Assembly: GCA_937959375.1 (NCBI GenBank)
Contig: CALGLS010000043.1
Location: 1 to 8,197 of the forward strand
Source: an uncultured Saprospiraceae bacterium
GTDB taxonomy: Bacteria > Bacteroidota > Bacteroidia > Chitinophagales > Saprospiraceae
Direction: 5' to 3'
DNA: 8,197 nt
Made by a program: the position numbers and the translations under genes
In this document: piece after piece, positions 1-6,579 of the stretch
Position numbering within the stretch: position 1 is the first letter of the stretch
How the letters are laid out: every line of letters begins with the position of its first letter
Notes under the pieces: generated by a model
The model's database searches: none
Told to the model about the DNA's origin: nothing
What the model saw: the letters and a program-made list of their open reading frames with translations, nothing else

Positions 1-240
1 AAAAGGCTTTCCAAATTCGTCTTTGAGGCAAACTCCTCGCTTCTTTCTACCTGACATGACATGCAATAGGTATCGACTTGCATACCACTCAACACGGCGA
101 TGGCCTTTCATCAGATCAATTTGCTGTTGTTCTGAGTCTGCCAATTTTAATTTTTCCGCAAAGAAAGTCTCCTCTTCATCTATTTTCCACAGACCAATTT
201 CTCCTTCAGCTTTAATATTTCGGTGTATGAGTAATGCCAT
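1..240 (-). CDS. 4'-phosphopantetheinyl transferase superfamily protein, N-terminal part (cut by window edge)
   Basis: Reading the minus strand from the ATG at 240 gives 80 codons open to the window edge, starting MALLIHRNIKAEG. An in-frame TAA (241-243) lies directly before this ATG, so the start cannot be further upstream. Residues 47-60 (HRRVEWYASRYLLH) and the end (DEFGKPF, 74-80) match the conserved N-terminal half of Sfp/AcpS-type 4'-phosphopantetheinyl transferases: the R-x-EW-xx-(G/S)R-LL helix and the D-x-x-GKP turn. These enzymes move phosphopantetheine from coenzyme A onto a serine of acyl or peptidyl carrier proteins. The metal-binding G-(I/V)-D and the (F/W)-xx-KE(S/A) motifs would lie beyond position 1 and are not visible, so activity and substrate (fatty acid or secondary-metabolite carrier protein) cannot be judged. 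It is divergent from dcd, with a 99-bp gap between them. The family call rests on motif recognition only. Confidence 0.72.
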   Translation of the reverse strand, partial: MALLIHRNIKAEGEIGLWKIDEEETFFAEKLKLADSEQQQIDLMKGHRRVEWYASRYLLHVMSGRKKRGVCLKDEFGKPF

Positions 241-272
241 TTATCGAATTTATTGGGTCTAGTTCAACTCAT

Positions 273-289
273 TCTTAAAAATCTTAAAA
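273..289. repeat. Short tandem repeat in the PPTase/dcd divergent gap
   Basis: TCTTAAAA occurs at 273-280 and again at 282-289, a 9-bp period, in the middle of the 99-bp divergent intergenic region. It could be an operator half-site pair, or simply chance in A/T-rich DNA. No other copy was noticed. Confidence 0.25.
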
Positions 290-327
290 TAAACAGCCGT
301 AAATTAAGGAATATTCTCCAAGCAAAT

Positions 328-335
328 TAATTTTG
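328..335 (+). promoter_or_regulatory. Candidate Bacteroidota -7 box (TAATTTTG) for dcd
   Basis: TAATTTTG fits the Bacteroidota -7 consensus TAnnTTTG exactly. It ends only four bases before the dcd ATG at 340, so a start site at the usual distance would fall at or within a base or two of the ATG, giving a leaderless or nearly leaderless mRNA. No convincing TTG -33 element is visible at the usual 19-21 bp upstream, so this may be a chance match in A/T-rich DNA. Confidence 0.35.
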
Positions 336-339
336 CGCT

Positions 340-876
340 ATGATCTTATCTGATAAAAAAATTCTAGAGGCCATTGATAATGGCAAAATAGTTATTGAGC
401 CGTTTCGTCCTGATTGCTTAGGTACTAATTCGTACGATGTACATCTGAGCAAATATTTGGCGGTTTACGAAAACCATGAGCTGGACGCTCGCCAACACAA
501 CCAAATAAAAGAGGTGCTCATTCCTGAAGAAGGCTTTGTAATTCAACCTGGTATTTTGTACCTCGGAGTTACGGAAGAATATACGGAGACCCATCATACG
601 GTTCCTTTCCTTGAAGGGAAATCTAGTATTGGTCGACTTGGAATTGACATTCACGCCACTGCGGGAAAAGGGGATGTTGGCTTTTGCAATACTTGGACGC
701 TAGAGATTTCTTGTGTTCAACCTGTTCGCATTTATGCTGGTATGCCGATTGGTCAATTGATCTACTTTATGGTGGAGGGTGATATCAAGAATTACTACAA
801 CAAGAAGAGTAATGCTAAGTATAATGCTCGGACGATTAAGCCGGTGGAGTCTATGATGTGGAAGAATACTTTTTAG
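340..876 (+). CDS. dcd: dCTP deaminase
   Basis: This 178-residue protein belongs to the dCTP deaminase/dUTPase trimeric fold. It deaminates dCTP to dUTP, or to dUMP if bifunctional, feeding thymidylate synthesis in the cytoplasm. Conserved features in order: N-terminal MILSDKKI; SYDVHL (31-36), the substrate-fold strand; EGKSSIGRLG (92-101), whose Ser95 and Arg99 align with E. coli Ser111 and Arg115; TAGKGDVGF (107-115); TLEIS (120-124), whose Glu122 aligns with catalytic Glu138; GMPIGQL (134-140); and the C-terminal nucleotide-closing segment with AKY (159-161). Length is typical of the family (about 175-195). The TAG-x-x-D-x-GF segment has Gly where the E. coli enzyme has His, as in bifunctional dCTP deaminase/dUTPases, so direct dUMP formation is possible. 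ATG 340 is chosen because the family N-terminus begins exactly there. No Shine-Dalgarno is visible. Confidence 0.95.
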   Translation: MILSDKKILEAIDNGKIVIEPFRPDCLGTNSYDVHLSKYLAVYENHELDARQHNQIKEVLIPEEGFVIQPGILYLGVTEEYTETHHTVPFLEGKSSIGRLGIDIHATAGKGDVGFCNTWTLEISCVQPVRIYAGMPIGQLIYFMVEGDIKNYYNKKSNAKYNARTIKPVESMMWKNTF

Positions 877-897
877 GGCTCGCAAGCTCGCTTAGAC

Positions 898-1102
898 GGG
901 GATGGGACACGGATTGAACGGATTAGACGGAATAAGGACGGATTTTTTCGCGTAGTACTAAAGAATTGGTAACCGGGGAGGAGCTCAGCCTTTCTTTGCT
1001 AATAGGCTAAAACATCAGAATCGAGCCCAATAAAACACCCACATTAAGAAGAAAAAATCCGTCCCCTATCTGTTCCATCCGTTCAATCCGTGTCCCATCC
1101 CC
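898..1102. repeat. 205-bp inverted-repeat element with ACGGA-iterated arms
   Basis: The left arm (898-948) and the reverse complement of the right arm (1052-1102) match at 43 of 51 positions, the outer 26 without mismatch, around a 103-nt centre. The left arm holds four ACGGA units at 909, 918, 927 and 938, a 9-9-11 bp rhythm. The right arm holds TCCGT at 1058, 1078 and 1087. Similarity continues weakly outside: AGCTCGCTTAG at 885-895 against the complement of 1105-1115. The centre has a small nested hairpin (987-991 with 1004-1008) and no evident ORF. The element fills the gap between convergent dcd and the hexosaminidase gene, so its transcript could form a long stem from either side and act as a bidirectional terminator or mRNA stabiliser. 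The structure also suits a non-autonomous REP-like or MITE-like repeat. No target-site duplication was recognised. Confidence 0.8.
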
Positions 1103-1115
1103 ATTAGCGGGCTAT

Positions 1116-3437
1116 CTATTCCAAAACAATCTCATCCACAAACAACCAAGCTTCATTCCCAGCGCCTTGAGCACCTTCTGGAATAATTCCGTAGCGAAGC
1201 GCTTTTACTTTTAGATAGCGACTTTTGGCAGCTTTTAGTGGGACCTCCACCGTGCTTACTTTTTCTCTACTTCTAATTTTGATATTTACTGCGGTTAGTG
1301 GTTTGAATGTTTTTCCGTCGGAGGAAACAGCGACTTCTATTCGTTTAGGGAGGTAGATCCATTGACCAATTCCACTGTAGAAGCGTAGCTTCAAATTGTT
1401 TAGTTCTGTTTCGTTTTCTAGATCGATGGTGGCTTCAAAATCTTCGCCGGACCAACCTAGCCATTCACCATCTCCATATCTATCATCACTTCCTATGACA
1501 CCATTGACTAGCGCCTTGCTGCCACCTAATGCATAAGTTGGATGTGGATCAGCGGTTAGAGTTATTTTTTTAGCTGTAGCTAAATGCAAATTAAAATCGG
1601 TGGAGCTGACTCGACTTAGCATTCTTCCATTTCGATAAACGGCAGCTTTTAGCAGCTTGTTTTTTGTCAAGGTAATTGGCTTCTTGTAAAGTTTTGATTT
1701 TGCGTCAGGAGCTTTACCATCTAATGTGTAGTAGATTTTGGCATCCGCAGCGAGGGAGCTTAGCGCAACAGAGATTCCATTTTTCGCTGCGCTAATATCT
1801 GTTTTAACTTCGAAGAGATGATTTGCATAGTTGACCTTCATGGCATCAAGATGTGGCAGGTAGCGACTTAGGCGACTCGCAAAATCTTCGTAATTGCGTT
1901 TCTCTTTTGGAGACCAGGTGACTTCTGCCAAAGCCAAACCTCGCGGAAAAGCCATGTACTCAACTTGCTCGAAAGTAGGCATGTATTCGGTCCAGACATT
2001 TCCTTGTGCACCGAGAATATGCTTTGCTTCTTCTGGATTTAATTCTGCTGGAATTGGTTCGTAATTGTACACTTGTTTTAATGGTAAATAACCTCCAATT
2101 GCTAGTGGTTCATCACCCGATCGAGATTGATAATAATCGAGATAACAATTCGACGTTGGTGTCATAATCACATCATGGTTTTGCTTAGCAGCTTCGATAC
2201 CACCTTTCACACCACGCCAAGACATCACCGTTGCATTTGGTGCCAAACCACCTTCTAATATTTCATCCCAACCGATGATCTGTCGACCGTTTTTGTTGAG
2301 AAATTTTTCCATGCGACCGATGAAATAACTTTGCAGGCCATGCTCATCTTTCAATCCTTTTTCTTTGATTAGGTTTTGGCAAAATTTGCTTTCTTTCCAA
2401 CGAGACTTTGGACATTCATCTCCGCCAATGTGAATGTATTTGGAAGGAAATAAATCCATGACTTCCGTCAATACATTTTCGAGGAATTCAAAAGTTGTCT
2501 CGGTCGGACAATACACTTCCTCAAAGACGCCCCATTTTGTTGCGGTTTCGAATGGACCATCGGTACAACCCAACTCGGGATAAGCAGCGAGTGCCGCTTG
2601 AGAATGACCTGGCATTTCTATTTCGGGAATCACCGTTATGAAACGATCTTTTGCGTAAGCAACCACTTCACGAATTTCATCTTGGGTATAAAACCCGCCA
2701 TATTTTTTGCCATCAAATTGGTGTGGTTGATCACTGTAGTGACCGACTAAGGTTTCTTTTCGATAGGCAGCGATCTCTTGCAATTTTGGATACTTCTTTA
2801 TTTCAATTCGCCAGCCTTGATCTTCTGTAAGATGCCAGTGGAAGCGATTCATTTTGTGCATGGCTAGCAAATCAATATACTTCTTGATTTTATCTACTCC
2901 GAAAAAATGGCGACCTACATCAAGATGCATTCCACGATATACGAAGCGAGGTTCGTCCTCGATTTTCACGCAAGGTAAATAACTCTTTTCTCGTCTTCCT
3001 TCACTTCCTTTGGCTGGTATCAATTGACGAAGCGTTTGTACCGCATAAAAAGCACCTGCCGGATGGCTGGAACGAATCGTGATATCATATGGATTAACTT
3101 CCAAAGTATATCCTTCCGGGTTGGTGATCGTTTTATCTTCTAGTATTCGAATAGCATCTTTGTTTTCGCCGCTGGCTTTTGTTTTATAGTTGATGCCGGT
3201 TGCTGCATTCAAAGCTTCCCCTAATCGGATCGCCACATCATTCCAATCTTTGCCATCGGGCTCTAGCAAGATGTAGGTATCTGAGGTGAGTGTAAATTTA
3301 CCGGTGGCTGGTATTAGCTTCGCTGGGATCGGAATGAGGTCGTAGGTATTTGGTGCTTGAATGTTGCCAGTATTGTCGGAATCGGTACACGCAGTTAAGG
3401 TTATTAGGATTAGGAGGCAGGTGACTAGATATTTCAT
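1116..3437 (-). CDS. GH20 beta-N-acetylhexosaminidase, lipoprotein with C-terminal F5/8-type domain
   Basis: This 773-residue enzyme of glycoside hydrolase family 20 should release terminal GlcNAc or GalNAc from chitooligosaccharides, glycoproteins or peptidoglycan-derived glycans. It begins with a lipoprotein signal; the lipobox is LTAC with Cys17, followed by TDSDN. Residues about 31-160 form the GH20b alpha/beta domain. The catalytic TIM barrel (about 163-510) has RGMHLD (168-173), HWHLTEDQGWR (200-210), HIGGDE with the Asp340-Glu341 pair used for substrate-assisted catalysis, GWDE (389-392), SWRG (406-409), YLD (432-434) and VWTE (481-484), matching the known substrate-pocket Arg, Trp, Tyr, Asp and Glu. 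Residues about 555-615 resemble the chitobiase C-terminal domain (YYTLDG). Residues about 625-773 look like an F5/8-type C/galactose-binding module. It may share a transcript with the membrane protein 72 bp upstream. All key catalytic residues are present. ATG 3437 begins the signal peptide directly, after an A-rich leader. Confidence 0.95.
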   Translation of the reverse strand: MKYLVTCLLILITLTACTDSDNTGNIQAPNTYDLIPIPAKLIPATGKFTLTSDTYILLEPDGKDWNDVAIRLGEALNAATGINYKTKASGENKDAIRILEDKTITNPEGYTLEVNPYDITIRSSHPAGAFYAVQTLRQLIPAKGSEGRREKSYLPCVKIEDEPRFVYRGMHLDVGRHFFGVDKIKKYIDLLAMHKMNRFHWHLTEDQGWRIEIKKYPKLQEIAAYRKETLVGHYSDQPHQFDGKKYGGFYTQDEIREVVAYAKDRFITVIPEIEMPGHSQAALAAYPELGCTDGPFETATKWGVFEEVYCPTETTFEFLENVLTEVMDLFPSKYIHIGGDECPKSRWKESKFCQNLIKEKGLKDEHGLQSYFIGRMEKFLNKNGRQIIGWDEILEGGLAPNATVMSWRGVKGGIEAAKQNHDVIMTPTSNCYLDYYQSRSGDEPLAIGGYLPLKQVYNYEPIPAELNPEEAKHILGAQGNVWTEYMPTFEQVEYMAFPRGLALAEVTWSPKEKRNYEDFASRLSRYLPHLDAMKVNYANHLFEVKTDISAAKNGISVALSSLAADAKIYYTLDGKAPDAKSKLYKKPITLTKNKLLKAAVYRNGRMLSRVSSTDFNLHLATAKKITLTADPHPTYALGGSKALVNGVIGSDDRYGDGEWLGWSGEDFEATIDLENETELNNLKLRFYSGIGQWIYLPKRIEVAVSSDGKTFKPLTAVNIKIRSREKVSTVEVPLKAAKSRYLKVKALRYGIIPEGAQGAGNEAWLFVDEIVLE

Positions 3438-3509
3438 TGTTTTTGTTTTTCTCTAATTCTATTCGGGATTAATAATGAGCAAATTCTTTAGGGTCCTGAC
3501 TTGAGAGTA

Positions 3510-5372
3510 TTATTGTTTTTTGTAGAGTTCCACTTTAAAGTTGTCGATGAATATATCTGGGGCTAAATTATTCCAAGCGTAACATTTTAGTTCATCGCTT
3601 GGTTGGATATTATCAGGGATTTGTATCCAAATATAAACATTGTCCCATACATTGTTTTTTCCGTACCAAAGCGTTCCAGCTTGGTTATCAATCTTGTTAT
3701 CTATTCGAGTACTGACCCATTTTTTTTGAGGGTTTATGGAAACGACTAATGCTGACATTCTGTGCATAAAATTTCCTTCATATTCCCTCATGGCATCTAC
3801 ACTGATTTTTATCCAATCTCCTTTTTCTATATTAGGAATGGCTGCTATTTTTGATTTTAGCGCAGGTCCAAATTTCTTTTTATTATTGAGTCGAAAAACA
3901 CGGGAGTTATTTCCGGGAATATTTTTTTGATAATAAATACTCAATGAGTCTTCATAATTGTTTTCATAAATCGTGCTTACATATTTAAGTTTTGACTCAT
4001 CAGGAGGTGTTTCTTTACTATCAAAGGTAACGAGATCGAGGTAATTCAATTTTGTTTTGCCAAAGCTTCTTTTATAGAAAGCCCAGTTGGAACTTGCGGA
4101 CAAAAGCACCCCACGTTTGGTCTGTTCTGTTTGAAACATGTTTTGACCAATAAAGAAAATAAGCAGTAAACATGCAATCCCTTTTATTAATCTATGAGAA
4201 GATACTATTTTTTGAAAAAAGAAAGCCAAAGGAATACTAAGCAAAGCATACGCTTCTACCATAGGTCGAGAGCCCATTCCATTAATGTAATTCCAACACC
4301 ACCAACTATAGGTCACATAAATATGAATAGGCAAAAATAGCACTATGGGAAGTAACGCAGGGTGGCGTTTTCTGAAAAGAAAATAAATGCCGATCAAGGC
4401 AAAAACCATTACAGGCGTATAGGCTAGCCAACCATTTTTAAAACCAAATAATCCTTCCACTAGACGTGGATTAGTAAAATCAAACCCCTCTTCTCGATAA
4501 CTATAATACAACCAATCTCCACTAGCCCATTTCCAATAAATCAATTGCGTAAAGCCAATCAAAACATAGGTCAATATACTCAAAAGGTAATTCTTGTATT
4601 GACGACCAATAAATCGAAAACGCTCTACCATACCCTGTATTGAACTAACCGACCAAAACAATGGAATAGCCAAACAAATAATTTCGGTAGGTCGAATAAG
4701 CGTTATAAAGCCAGCTGCGAAACCTACCAGTAGGGCATATTTTGATTGTTTTGTCAAATAAAATCTCTGGGTAGCAAAGATCAATAGACAATACAAAGAA
4801 AATAAATAGGCATGTGCCATCGCACTATTATAAACCGTAAAGAAATGCAGGTTGGTACCGATACCTATCACCAATAAAGTAAGTGCAACAATTTTATCGT
4901 TCAGCCAATGTAATAATACTTTTCGCAGCAGCACCAAGCCCATCAGAACAAAAAACACTACTGACCAATGCATCACATAAATATAAATTTGTGAATAACC
5001 ATCTGCAGGATAGTTGGTGAAACCTGCCAGAAAATGTGCCAGCAAAAAAAAAGGCATATACAAGAGCGATAAACCTATCGTATATTTCATTACCCGACGC
5101 CCTCCCTCGTGCAAGGGGGCCACTTCTATATGATCGGGGTCTTTGTCTGGGCGATTGTAACCAGCATGATATGATTTACGAATTCGAATGGATTCCTTCA
5201 TATCTCCCAGGTCTCCATGAATAAATAAAGCAGGTAAAAACATGTAATAGCCCCAACCATCTCCTCCTCCAATAATATTAGATTCCCATCGTTCATACCG
5301 ATGCAGAAAGAAGATAAAAATAAGCGCCAACAAAAAGAGGACGACTTTACTTAATAGGTTGTGCTTTAACAT
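3510..5372 (-). CDS. Polytopic membrane protein, GT-C glycosyltransferase-like, with C-terminal beta-rich domain
   Basis: The 620-residue protein has about 11-12 hydrophobic helices: roughly 8-24, 97-117, 130-150, 160-178, 185-202, 211-240 (probably two), 262-280, 316-333, 338-354, 372-390 and 396-412. An acidic motif, GGGDGWGYYMFLPALF (35-50), sits in the first loop after TM1, where GT-C enzymes (the GT39/ArnT/RgtB type that use lipid-linked sugars) keep a catalytic Asp; Asp38 would be that residue. IRPTE (226-230), WWCWNYINGMGSRP (357-370) and YREEGF (292-297) look like conserved loop motifs. After the last helix, about 480-620 is soluble, Trp- and Asn-rich and probably beta-sandwich (WIKISVDA, VYIWIQIP, FIDNFKVEL), like a carbohydrate-binding jelly roll. 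The hexosaminidase gene follows after 72 bp on the same strand. Donor, acceptor and even transferase activity are inferred from topology. I recognise no named family, and O-antigen-related or purely structural roles remain possible. Confidence 0.7.
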   Translation of the reverse strand: MLKHNLLSKVVLFLLALIFIFFLHRYERWESNIIGGGDGWGYYMFLPALFIHGDLGDMKESIRIRKSYHAGYNRPDKDPDHIEVAPLHEGGRRVMKYTIGLSLLYMPFFLLAHFLAGFTNYPADGYSQIYIYVMHWSVVFFVLMGLVLLRKVLLHWLNDKIVALTLLVIGIGTNLHFFTVYNSAMAHAYLFSLYCLLIFATQRFYLTKQSKYALLVGFAAGFITLIRPTEIICLAIPLFWSVSSIQGMVERFRFIGRQYKNYLLSILTYVLIGFTQLIYWKWASGDWLYYSYREEGFDFTNPRLVEGLFGFKNGWLAYTPVMVFALIGIYFLFRKRHPALLPIVLFLPIHIYVTYSWWCWNYINGMGSRPMVEAYALLSIPLAFFFQKIVSSHRLIKGIACLLLIFFIGQNMFQTEQTKRGVLLSASSNWAFYKRSFGKTKLNYLDLVTFDSKETPPDESKLKYVSTIYENNYEDSLSIYYQKNIPGNNSRVFRLNNKKKFGPALKSKIAAIPNIEKGDWIKISVDAMREYEGNFMHRMSALVVSINPQKKWVSTRIDNKIDNQAGTLWYGKNNVWDNVYIWIQIPDNIQPSDELKCYAWNNLAPDIFIDNFKVELYKKQ

Positions 5373-5436
5373 AGATGGGAAGGTACAAAAAATGAGAATA
5401 AAGTTGTTGGAAATGGTATTCTGGGTGAAAAAATTT

Positions 5437-5444
5437 TATTTTTG
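5437..5444 (+). promoter_or_regulatory. Candidate -7 box (TATTTTTG) for the CHAP lipoprotein gene
   Basis: TATTTTTG matches TAnnTTTG exactly and lies in the 207-bp divergent gap between the membrane-protein gene (-) and the CHAP gene (+). It would give a leader of about 130 nt before ATG 5580. TTG triplets at 5404 and 5407 are too far upstream for the usual -33 spacing, so support is limited to one box. Confidence 0.35.
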
Positions 5445-5561
5445 TCGTCGCTTTTAATGCGAATGATGTGAGATCAGAAGGTGGTCTATTTTATGTTTGG
5501 AAATAGCTTGAATATTATAGACATCTTATACCATATTGGTTTAATTTTTGATATATGCTCT

Positions 5562-5566
5562 GAGGA
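5562..5566 (+). promoter_or_regulatory. Weak ribosome-binding-like GAGGA before the CHAP gene
   Basis: GAGGA lies 13 nt before ATG 5580. The spacing is long and Bacteroidota rely little on Shine-Dalgarno pairing, but it favours this start over the longer reading from ATG 5481. Confidence 0.3.
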
Positions 5567-5579
5567 AAAATCCCCCTAT

Positions 5580-6251
5580 ATGAAATTGAAGAAATACCTA
5601 TTGTTGTTGAGTTTGGCCTTCTTAATGGGATGCCTAAATACCCCTGCGGACGAGAGAGGACAATTAGGTGGCGCGACTACTGAGCAATCAAAGAAGAAAA
5701 AGAAGCGCAAGAGAAGAAAACTTCCACGAGATCTTTCTCCAGGCGTAGTGATTGACAAACTACATGGAGTTCCAGTTTACTATAATGGTGGTGTAGGCGA
5801 TACTTATGGTCGCCATGTTGCAGAGGATGGCTACAACCTTGGCCTCAAATGGCAGTGTGTTGAATTTGTAAAACGCTATTACTACGATAAGCTGAATCAC
5901 AAAATGCCTGACCCTTGGGGACATGCAAAAGACTTCTACGATCCGTACATCATTGATGGTGGTTATAATGCGGTTAGAAATTTACGACAGTTTCACAATC
6001 CAAGTAAGACCAAACCACGAAAACGAGATATTCTTGTTTTTAAGGGGCAAGATGATAACCCATTTGGGCACGTAGCCATCGTATCTAAGGTTGGTAAAGA
6101 TTATATTGAGATTTGCCAACAGAATGTAGGACGCGATTCACGGGATCGAATTCCCTTGATTGACATGGGCGGTGAATGGTACTTACCCAATGTTGATGTA
6201 GCAGGTTGGTTGGGAAAACGGAAGAGGAGGAAAAAGAAAAATTCTAATTAA
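5580..6251 (+). CDS. CHAP-domain lipoprotein (glutathionylspermidine-amidase-like amidase)
   Basis: I place the start at ATG 5580 (223 aa) because it opens a clean lipoprotein signal: MKLKK, a hydrophobic run, then FLMGC with Cys18. The frame stays open to ATG 5481, but the 33 extra residues would bury that signal. After a short linker, residues 38-47 are ten consecutive Lys/Arg. The CHAP (NlpC/P60-like Cys-His) domain spans about 62-211. It has KWQCVEFVKRYY with nucleophile Cys93, GDTYGRH (73-79), RDILVF (149-154), FGHVAIV with His164, and YIEICQQN (175-182). The pattern is closest to the amidase half of glutathionylspermidine synthetase/amidase (WQCVEFARR, GHVAI, AEQN). Such enzymes cleave amide bonds, in peptidoglycan stems or polyamine conjugates. 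The Glu of the usual EQN motif is Gln180 here. The C-terminus ends in eight basic residues (213-220). Lipid anchoring suggests a periplasmic or outer-membrane site. The substrate is unknown. Confidence 0.85.
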   Translation: MKLKKYLLLLSLAFLMGCLNTPADERGQLGGATTEQSKKKKKRKRRKLPRDLSPGVVIDKLHGVPVYYNGGVGDTYGRHVAEDGYNLGLKWQCVEFVKRYYYDKLNHKMPDPWGHAKDFYDPYIIDGGYNAVRNLRQFHNPSKTKPRKRDILVFKGQDDNPFGHVAIVSKVGKDYIEICQQNVGRDSRDRIPLIDMGGEWYLPNVDVAGWLGKRKRRKKKNSN

Positions 6252-6293
6252 TAACTAACATGAAGACTCATTGCGATTGAGCTCAAATTTGGC

Positions 6294-6326
6294 GTTTAAA
6301 GAAATTTATCCTTTGTGTTTAAAGAA
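6294..6326. repeat. Direct repeat GTTTAAAGAA downstream of the CHAP gene
   Basis: GTTTAAAGAA occurs at 6294-6303 and 6317-6326, a 23-bp offset. Otherwise 6252-6369 holds no gene, RNA or convincing hairpin that I can see. It may be chance. Confidence 0.3.
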
Positions 6327-6369
6327 GTTGTGTAACTATTCAGTAGAGAAGTTACTTATTAAGTGAGTT

Positions 6370-6482
6370 TGAACCACAAAAGAAACAAAAGGTCACAAAA
6401 GAAATTGCGTATTCCTACAGTCATGAACTTTTGTTTCCGTCTAGCGAAAAGGCGCCAGCCGTACAGGATCTTTTGTGGTTCA
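6370..6482. repeat. Inverted-repeat element with ACAAAAG-iterated arm and interrupted right arm
   Basis: TGAACCACAAAAG (6370-6382) pairs perfectly with CTTTTGTGGTTCA (6470-6482), and the adjoining GAAACAAAAG (6382-6391) pairs with CTTTTGTTTC (6428-6437). In the left arm the two segments are contiguous (sharing G6382). In the right arm they are separated by about 32 nt (6438-6469) rich in G/C, including the palindrome GGCGCC. ACAAAAG recurs in the left arm at 6376, 6385 and 6395, a 9-10 bp rhythm. The element lies between convergent genes and has no ORF. It could act as a transcript-end structure, or be one copy of a dispersed REP-like repeat whose right arm gained an insertion. Confidence 0.65.
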
Positions 6483-6579
6483 CAAATATAGTAGTGAATT
6501 TTACAGCTAAAACACGCTATGATATAGCTAGTTGAATAGTCCCGTTTCGAAGTTGATTAAAAAGCAATAATTCAATAAC

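Noticed and set aside
23..262. Plus-strand 79-codon frame near the left edge
   Set aside because: It is antisense to the PPTase fragment, which carries recognisable family motifs; this frame has low-complexity Ser/Phe composition with no motif.
898..1102. CRISPR array interpretation of the ACGGA units
   Set aside because: The units are 5 bp with 9-11 bp spacing and invert in the second arm. There are no 24-40 bp direct repeats or unique spacers, and no cas genes.
5541..5550. TTAATTTTTG as a promoter box for the CHAP gene
   Set aside because: TA and TTTG are separated by three bases instead of two, and the nearest TTG (5536) is too close to act as a -33 element.
5481..5579. Upstream extension of the CHAP protein from ATG 5481 (33 extra residues)
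   Set aside because: It would place a charged and hydrophobic stretch ahead of a textbook lipoprotein signal with lipobox FLMGC. The GAGGA at 5562 also favours ATG 5580.
6516..6528. GCTAT-GAT-ATAGC hairpin
   Set aside because: A 5-bp A/T-rich stem of this size is expected by chance in such sequence and has no T tract or gene end beside it.
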